This document shows, in pieces, positions 57,178 to 64,000 of a DNA stretch of 64,000 nucleotides. The position numbers and the translations under genes are program-made. Where the stretch lies: assembly GCA_006176705.1 (NCBI GenBank), contig QRFJ01000379.1:744001-808000 (forward strand). Reading direction: 5' to 3'. Every line of letters begins with the position of its first letter. Position 1 is the stretch's first letter. The stretch is from Cocos nucifera (Eukaryota; Streptophyta; Magnoliopsida; Arecales; Arecaceae). The notes under the pieces were generated by a model. The model saw only the letters and a list, made by a program, of their open reading frames with translations. It ran no database searches and had not been told where the DNA came from.

Positions 57178-59095
57178 TTAGGCAGTATTATCTAGATCGA
57201 TGGAAGCTTCAGCCACATCAGTAATAGGCAATGCCAGAACCTTGTCCAAGAAATTTAGATTCAATTCTGGATATTGGATAGTCATTGCACTCTGGACGAA
57301 ACATTTTTCTTCATTATAGGCATCGACCGTGAATTCAACCTTCTCATGTTTGAACTCTAATGCTCGAAAATTATTAATGGCCTTCGAAGCGACAGCCTCG
57401 TGCTTCCAATTCACTCTAGAGCTTAGCCATTTTCTCCTCTACCATCTTCTATGTAGTTTAGCCTCTGCTTCAAGCACCTCTACCTTAGTGGATCGAGCTT
57501 TAAGCTCCTCGACTTCTATCGCCAGAGCCTCTCTAATGCTTAACAGTCAGGAGTTCTCCTCGATAGACTTCTTCAGTGCTGTTTCGGCATCCTCGGCTCT
57601 TCTCTTGGTAGCATTAGCCCTTGCAGAAGCCTCTCTGGCTATTTTTAGTGCCCTATCTTTTGTAATTTTGAGCATTTTAGCATCTATCTTATGATTCATT
57701 GCTTTGGCTGAAAGCTCGACAGAATGCTCCATAAACCTGTTCAAATAATGGGCAAGCTGTCAAAACATCTCATATCATTCATAACAAATACATCTCAAAA
57801 CAAAGAGATTAAGGCAGACATAATAATATGTGTCTCCAACTCATCCATATAAAATAGTTCAAAGCTTTTTGCCTCTTTATTTTATGAGGCATAGTCAGCA
57901 ATTTCATCGCATCGATTGAATAGAGAAAATTGGAAAATGCTTTGCTTGCTAGTTCATAATCTTTTAGGGTAGACACCTCAAGTTTCAACCTGGCCAGCAC
58001 AATCCCAGAAGTTCCAGCAACCTTGGCTGGCTCCTCCTCTGAGAAGAGGTCAGGGACATTGGGAGCTGGTATACTCAAAATGACTTTACTGAATAAGCAA
58101 ACAGCTAGACTCTTTCGACCCTCCTTAGGAACTAGAGAGCCTAAATCTTGCTAAACCCATACAATCTCAAAATTATCAATGGTGGGGGGTTCAGGCTCTT
58201 CTGACTTAGAAGTTGGCAGCGTGGGAAGAAGCTCGACTCGGGCATGGGTAGATCTACTACTAGTTGGTTCTATCTTTCTCTTTCGAAGGGACTTCAGACC
58301 TAGCACTTTTGGCAAGCTTGGATCCATTCCTGCAAACCAAAACATCAACCCATCAGCATTAGATCTTAAAGCCCCAGTGAGATACAACCATAAGATAAGA
58401 TGGTGATACACACCTTTGGGGCCAACTTGGCTGATGCCCATATTAAATAGGGACTGCTCGAATAAGAACCCTTTTAGTTCTGAAATCTTGAAGCTGCACA
58501 AGATCCCCAAATCTTGCCTCAGGCATTAGTCAAGTAGTGGATCCTTCAATATGGCCTCTTGGGGCCTGCCCCAATCCATGAAGCCCCATTCATCGTTTGA
58601 GGAGCGAGAGAAAAATAAAAAATGCCCCTTCCAACCATGAACAGAGGAAGGAGCACCTCGAATTAGCGGAGGAGTGTTCTTCCTACTCTTAAGAGTCACA
58701 TACCACCATTTGTGGGATCTAGGATGCCATTTCAAGATGAAATAATAGTAAAAAAGTATGATGCTGGGTTCAACCCCAGCCAAAACATATGCTACGATAA
58801 AGCCACAGATGTATCGCTATGAGGTCGGAGCAACTGAACATAGCAATATTTCAAGAAAATGAAAAAGAATGATAAAGAAGGGATGGAAAGAAAATCTTAG
58901 TCCAGCCCAAAAGCATTCCTCGTAGATACTAATCCAACCCGAGGGAGGGCTGCAAGCACATTCCTTTGCCTTTGGAACTTCCAACTAGAATTCTAGAGGA
59001 ATATGAAACCGACTATGAACCAACACTAAATCTCTCTCTGTCGTCTCTGACTGAAAGATCATCAATGTAAAATCTAAATCTCTAGAGTGAGCCAT
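57178..59095 (-). pseudogene. Antisense ORF of the Tat element, spliced, with stops
   Basis: The start is placed at 59095 (MAHSRDLDFTLMIF), about 107 bases after a TATA box. Blocks in order: LEVPKAKECACSPPSGWISI, YEECFWAGLRFSFHPFF, LAGVEPSII (58770), GHFLFFSRSS, FNMGISQVGPK, then an intron at 58330-58413 with GT-AG ends and matching phase, GMDPSLPKVLGLKSLRKRK, a Glu/Pro/Ser-rich stretch, and a C-terminal coiled-coil-like part (57744-57178) rich in Ala, Lys and Glu with ARANATKRRAEDAETALKKS. A second acceptor is likely at 57757. Extra antisense ORFs are known in Tat elements, and their function is unknown. Stops at 58985, 58880 and 58511 break it. Confidence 0.72.
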
Positions 59096-59201
59096 TCCTT
59101 TAAAAGAGAAGAGTGAAAAGAGAAGCAAAAGAAAACTGACGAACAAAAAACTTGCGACAACAAAAGGAGACAACAAAGTCTAACCCTTTGTCTTGCCTAT
59201 G

Positions 59202-59212
59202 GCTTATATACG
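59202..59212 (-). promoter_or_regulatory. TATA box for the antisense ORF
   Basis: On the minus strand the sequence is CGTATATAAGCC, about 107 bp before the ATG at 59095. It lies inside the element, not in an LTR. The position fits a start of transcription near 59175. Confidence 0.55.
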
Positions 59213-59647
59213 AATCAAATCGGAGGGATTTTCAAATAATTCATCTTTTTAGAGCATTAAATGCGAAAAATATAAATTGATAAAACCAAACGTGTGGCGA
59301 ATATTATTTGTATGCAGTCCCCGCTACTGGTATGACAACTAATACAGACAGCTGCATCATGCTTTGTGCCACCTCCATAGAGATGTGAAGAGATGTACGA
59401 CAATAATCATCATGTAAATGATGGTTTTGATTCCATCCCCTTCAAACCCCTACGAATTCACTGATAAATGCTTCGAAGACGACAAAATATACGTCAAATC
59501 AAAATTCGAAATAAAGTTTGGCGCATAACAAAGAGAAGGAGAGAGAAGAAACAAATCGCTTCAACGAAAATAACATTTCATTCATAATTCTTAAATGCCA
59601 CATCGACTTACAAGAAAAGAAGAGAAAATATAATTTTCAAAGATTTT

Positions 59648-59977
59648 TTAATGGTTGACTCTAGAGTGGCATTCTTTGGCATCAACCTCTTTCATCTGTG
59701 AAGTAGAGTTAACCCTATTTATTTGCATGAGGATATTGGATGAGCTCATGAATTTTTCAAGACAGTAATCTATCATAGCCTTCAAACTCTTATTTGATGG
59801 ATCCATCCGCAAAGACTCAGCATCATCTGTTGGAAGATGAATGCGGGCCATTTCTTTGCACCTCTCAAAACCAGCAGAGAATCCCAATTTGCAGGCTTTG
59901 ATCATAATGTCAGTCCTGCTCTTATATAATCGGTCAAGCCTTTTGCTCATCTTTTGAAGCTTAACATAGGATGCCAA
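59648..59977 (-). other. Short antisense reading frame, unknown
   Basis: A 109-codon frame (no ATG; an in-frame TTG is the first possible start) rich in Lys, Met and Ser: RLDRLYKSRTDIMIKACKLGFSAGFERCKEMARIHL. Its beginning lies 26 bp from the inserted LTR at 60003, with a TGA directly upstream. It is mostly helical by composition and resembles C-terminal parts of Tat antisense products in style. It may be the end of a second antisense ORF. Confidence in coding is moderate. Confidence 0.4.
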
Positions 59978-60002
59978 GGGTTCTCAAATTGTAAGCACCT
60001 CT

Positions 60003-61675
60003 TGATAAGAGCACGATGTTGTCGTTAAGACATCATATTTATTAGTTTAATTTTAATCTTTTTAAATACTTAAAAATATGTAGATAGTAGCGAGTCAAAT
60101 TGAATCCATAGAAAAGGTAGTGTTTTAGTTTTGACATCTTTGATTTTTATAAAAAAAAAAGAAAAGAGTTTGAAAACGAAGTTGAAGTCGAAAAATAAAG
60201 TTATAAATAAAAGATGAAAATTAAATAATATAGAAAAATAAACTTGATACTAAGATCTACTATTTAGATCTTAGCATCTACTTGCAATAAAAATAAAGAG
60301 CAATTAAAAGTAAAGAGCAGAAATTAAAATTGCAATTAAAAGTAAAAAGTGCATAAAAATAAAATTTTGCATTAAATAAGAGTTCATAATTTAAATATAT
60401 GTAATTAAAAAGAATAGAAAATAAATAAATAAAACTGTAATAAAGGGTTGGAGTGGATCTGCATAGCTTCATCGGAAAGATGGTTGGTGGACTTTTCTTC
60501 CTTCGTACACTTCAGAGCATGTTTGCATCTCCTTCTTCTTCTTCTTTGGATCTGATCTTGATCTCAGATTGGAGTTGGCGTAAGGATGGCATAGGAGATA
60601 GCTATTCTTCACAGCACCTGTTGCTTTAAAGTAGTCTTTAACCCAAGCATAGCTCCCACCCTATACCGTTTTCTCTCTTTGATCAAAAACACTGAATTCT
60701 AGAGGCCTGGGGTCCTTTAAATAGGTGTTGGAGAAGAGGACCTTTTGATATCAAGAGATGTTGGACTAAGGAAGAATGTAGACCAGCATTTTTAGAAGAA
60801 TTCGAGTGAAATTCATATTAAAACACCACCCTAGATGCATCTGTGTGAGTTCTGGGTCTTCCAGCCATTCAATAGAGATCCAAAGATTCTAAAAATACCA
60901 AAAAATGATGTTTATTCATCCAAATTCAGTCAGAATAAGTTCTGGCCATCGGATGGAGCTTGATGGAGAAGATCTGGCCATTGGATCATGTTCTAGCTGC
61001 TTGAATTAGGTTGAGGGATGTTGTCAACCATCGGATCTTATTTTGGAAGAAATCCAGTCATTGGATCGAAGCTTGGAGCCTTGGAATCGTTGGATGGTGC
61101 AGCTGGGATCGGGCGATTTCAAATCAAAACAAGAAATAACACCGGCCATCCAATCATGACCGCAAGAGAGCTAGACCATCCGATTATGCATCACTATTCA
61201 TGTGGACTATGGTGAACCAGGCTCTATGAAGACTGCAGTGAATCGGCACACAAGGTGGTGCAAAATTGACCAAAATACCCCTGCTAAGAGGTCCATGGTG
61301 AGCCACGATGAATTTGACGTCATGTTGATGTCAGTGGCATTGGACAGCTTGCTGGCACATGGGCTTGGCTTGGCTTCATGGGCGTGCATGGCTGCTGGCG
61401 CGGGCTGGCTTGGTTGAGCATGCCAGCTTGGCTGGGCGCGTCGGCTGAGCTATTTTTATTTTTATTTTTTCTTTTTTATTTCTTTAAAAATTCATATTGG
61501 ATCCGTTTTAACTCTGATTCACTCTAAATTTATTTCATTTTGACTAGAAAAATGAGCTTTTTTTATTAATAAATATATTTTCTAAAATAAATAAATAAAA
61601 ATATTAATTTTTAAAAATAAAAATTAATTAATTCATAAATTAATGCTTTTATTGGTGTTTTTATGGTACTTATCA
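60003..61675 (-). repeat. 3' LTR, 1673 bp
   Basis: The plus-strand limits are TGATAAG (60003-60009) and CTTATCA (61669-61675), a seven-base inverted repeat with TG..CA ends. A TATA box on the minus strand at 60715-60724 (CTATTTAAAG) is followed by gagagaaaacggtatagggtg. U3 has many short atccaatgg/ccgatcg words (60940-61200). The 65-71 codon frames at 61018-61417 are in U3 and have no family signal. Confidence 0.78.
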
Positions 61676-63094
61676 TACCTTCCAACTTAAATTTTGCTCA
61701 TCCTCGAGTAAAAAATGAATTTAGTTTTAGATACCTTTTAGCTCATAGAGTTTCAAATTTTACTAAGTAATTTTCAAAATGGTCATTGATGTTCAGTAGA
61801 GCTTAAGTGAGGTATGTCATTGGAGTATTAATACTTACCAATATTAAAATTAAGTAAAGAACATTAAATATTTTTGAATTTTTTTCTAAATTTTTGCTAT
61901 CTTTATCTTTGAATCATTTAAATTTTCATATAGATAAGTGTATTGCTACTTCCATCCTTCATTTACTAAATTTTTTTTTATTATTCACATTGTCTATCTT
62001 TTGATAAAAATATCATTGCTTACTTAGGCAACGAGATCTAGTTACTCAGTAAAAAATTAATTTTTTTTATTTTTTTTAATATTGTACCACTATCGAGTGT
62101 CTTAATTTCTTAAGCTTTCTATTTGATCTATGTTGCGAGTTTTGGGCCAATGACTTCCAAATCAATTGACTTTAGAACACTAGGTATGAAATATCCCTCA
62201 AGCTTACTAGCTCAAATCAAATAGGCTACAAGTTAAGACTAGCTTTATAACAAGCTTCTTTATCCTTCTCATTTTTTGATACAAAATTCAATACTTGCTT
62301 AGGCAAAGAGGTCCGGTTACTTAGTGAGAAGTACTCAAAAATTATTTTATTTAATAAATTTATTTTTTATATAAAAAAATATATAGTTATCCTATACAAG
62401 CCCATAAAAAGTAGACTCTTCTTTGATGCTGGTAGAAAAAATTCGAAATGCTTAAAAAAAAAATATTTTTATTCTAAACTTAATTTTTTATTAAATTTTC
62501 TTAATACTTGATCCCTCAATATCTTATAAATTCTCTGATCTGTGCATCATTTTTTTAAAAAAATGCTTAGTTCAACTTGATTCTTAAGCATAATCAAGTA
62601 TCTAAATGCTAAATACTAATTTTTTTGAGGATTTTAAAATTTTTTATTATTCTTTCTCCCAACTTAATTGACATTATCCTCAATGGAGAAAGAAAAATAA
62701 AGGATATAATAAAAAATAGAAAAGAATACACCTAACTTAATATGTATTTTTGGTTCAACATGATTTTAAAATTTGGCTCTTCCTCTAAGTTATTCAATAT
62801 GTCCTAAAAAAAAAATAAACTAAAAAGATAAATTAGATGCAAGAAAATTAAATATTAAGTTGCCTCCCAATAAGTGCTAAATTTATCATTTTTAGTCAGA
62901 CACAGCGCAACTTACTTATCCCATGTCGAATACTGGATTGATAAATTCTAATGGTTTTGGATTGCCAATCTCAGAAAGATAGTTTGTGATCCTTTTATTG
63001 ATAAATTTATTGTTAATTAGGAGAAGATATTTTGTGACCTCATTCTCAGACCTATATTTGTTAAGAATTTTTCCTATTTATTCTTTTAAAATAC
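61676..63094. other. Noncoding 3' region of the gag-only element
   Basis: AT-rich without any ORF of note. At 62855-62875 the minus strand reads ttattgggaggcaacttaat, a motif common just downstream of coding sequence in Athila-like elements. Two stretches, at 62010-62060 and 62290-62345, share cttacttaggcaacgagatctagttactcagt-like sequence, giving an imperfect repeat about 270 bp apart. Confidence 0.5.
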
Positions 63095-64000
63095 TCATAT
63101 ATTGAGTTTTGGATTAGGAGTTAAGTTTGATGCAATGGATACTGGAAGGATGACTAAAGGCGACTTCAATTTTAGAGATAAATTAATATGATCTTGTTTA
63201 AACACTTTCATTGACTCTTCATTACATACCTCTTGATTTTTATAAGAAGAACATACTTCTAGGGCTGAAGGGAATGAAATTTTAGATTTATAGGTCTTGG
63301 ATAAATCATCTGTTCTCTTCTTTTCTTTATCTATCTCAGCATCAATACTAGTTCTGAGCTTGAGTTCTTCTATATGATTAGTCTCAGTACTAACATCTTC
63401 TTCTAAATTTTCATCTTGGCTAGCATCAATACTAGCTTCTCTCACCTGGTGTTGATATAGCTCCATAAAAATCCTATAATTTTTAAGTTTAGAAATTACT
63501 TTGGCATTCTCTAATTAGAAATTCTTAAGTGAAATATTAGATTGATAATTTGATCCAGATGGTTGATAGATAATAGGTGAGTTATTTATAAAAATAGGTT
63601 AGCTCAATAATTGATCTAATTCTCTCCTCATATTAGACTCAGCTAATTATCCTATTTATGCTTCTAGTCTGATGATAGATTATTATTGAGTCAGAACTAA
63701 TTATTGTAGTTGATTAAATCTATCATCGGCTAGATTAGTCTATTAAGGAGGTGGGTATGATGGCTGATTGTAATATGGTGGTTAGAAAGACTGATTAGGC
63801 TGACCACTATTATAGACATAGTTCTAGTATTAAGGCCTATTTTGATAATTTTGTACTAATGGAATTTGGATCTGATTCTGAGTCTATTGGGATATCTAAG
63901 AAAAATTAGGATGGTTCCTCTAATCTGGATTATATGAATTTGAAAAAGAATCATTAACCGACTTGGAGTAGTCTTGTACAGTTTGAACTTATTCTTGGAT
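63095..64000 (-). pseudogene. Athila-like gag, C-terminal part
   Basis: Reading from 64000 leftwards gives SNSYNPD-stop-RNHPNFS, QPPYYNQPSYPP-type Pro/Gln/Tyr-rich sequence, then SIIRLEA-stop-IG-stop-LAESNMRREL, which matches the NHPNFSW and LETQIGQLA blocks of Athila gag. From 63466 to 63095 one frame is open (MELYQHQVREASIDASQDEN to NLTPNPKLNI), acidic and hydrophilic. Ten or more stops lie in the first half, mostly TAG or TAA where Gln or Trp is expected. Confidence 0.72.

Larger units (their letters stand above)
42658..60002 (+). mobile_element. Ty3/Gypsy Tat-lineage retrotransposon, interrupted by hAT, right end cut
   Basis: 5' LTR, gag, protease, RT, RNase H, a second RNase H, integrase, a 60-bp tandem array, then a long region with an antisense ORF. 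The second RNase H and the extra ORF downstream of pol are known marks of the Tat lineage of plant Gypsy elements. A hAT transposon (49096-55494) sits inside the tandem array. At 60003 the LTR of another element begins, so the 3' LTR, if present, is beyond the window. All coding parts are broken. Confidence 0.85.
60003..64000 (-). mobile_element. Gypsy-like element with gag but no visible pol, minus strand
   Basis: Reading right to left: a gag relic (64000-63095), about 1.4 kb of noncoding DNA, a polypurine tract (aagttggaaggta, about 61676-61688), and a 3' LTR (61675-60003). No protease, RT or integrase lies between gag and the LTR. This is the layout of gag-only or LARD-type non-autonomous elements related to Athila/Tat. 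The 5' LTR and start of gag are beyond the window. It is inserted into the Tat element. Confidence 0.72.

Overview
This window looks like a repeat-dense stretch of a plant nuclear genome. The evidence is a spliced glycoside hydrolase family 28 (polygalacturonase) gene of plant type, plant LTR-retrotransposon lineages whose primer sites match initiator tRNA-Met, a plant TNP2-type CACTA element, a MULE, a hAT element and a tRNA-derived SINE. The style of the LTRs and the AT-rich spacers would suit a monocot, perhaps a palm, but that is an impression and not shown by the sequence. I see no prokaryotic, organellar or viral genome organisation, no rRNA or tRNA genes and no CRISPR array. I did not find a clearly new biological system. 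What is informative is the nesting of elements and a few unusual structures inside them. || Layout. 1-7947: a minus-strand Ty1/Copia element (3' LTR tip, pol, gag, 1.9-kb leader, primer site, complete 5' LTR). 8724-10620 plus 16004-16490: a plus-strand CACTA relative, split by a Ty3/Gypsy element at 10621-16003 that has 484-bp LTRs and a perfect TATAT target duplication. 16490-23935: an LTR-like scrap followed by a decayed plus-strand Copia element with a 3' LTR and no recognisable 5' LTR. 23945-26020: a degenerate Mutator-like transposase. 26818-29993: the polygalacturonase gene, the only host gene I recognise. 30319-31126: a lone minus-strand Copia LTR. 31706-32072: a SINE. 33427-39263: a second CACTA element on the minus strand, homologous to the first. 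40480-42088: an AT-rich element with 20-bp terminal inverted repeats. || 42658-60002: a Tat-lineage Ty3/Gypsy element on the plus strand. It has a 5' LTR, gag, pol with a second RNase H, a 60-bp tandem array and an intron-containing antisense ORF. The 60-bp array is split by a 6.4-kb hAT transposon (49096-55494). The right part of the Tat element is cut at 60003 by the 3' LTR of a minus-strand Gypsy-like element (60003 to beyond 64000) that shows gag but no pol. || Relationships. At least three insertions can be ordered from the sequence: Gypsy into CACTA, hAT into Tat, and the gag-only element into Tat. Most pol reading frames are broken by stops, often where Gln CAG or Trp TGG would be expected, as expected from deamination of methylated cytosine. 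The transposable elements are therefore mostly relics, while the polygalacturonase exons remain open and in phase.
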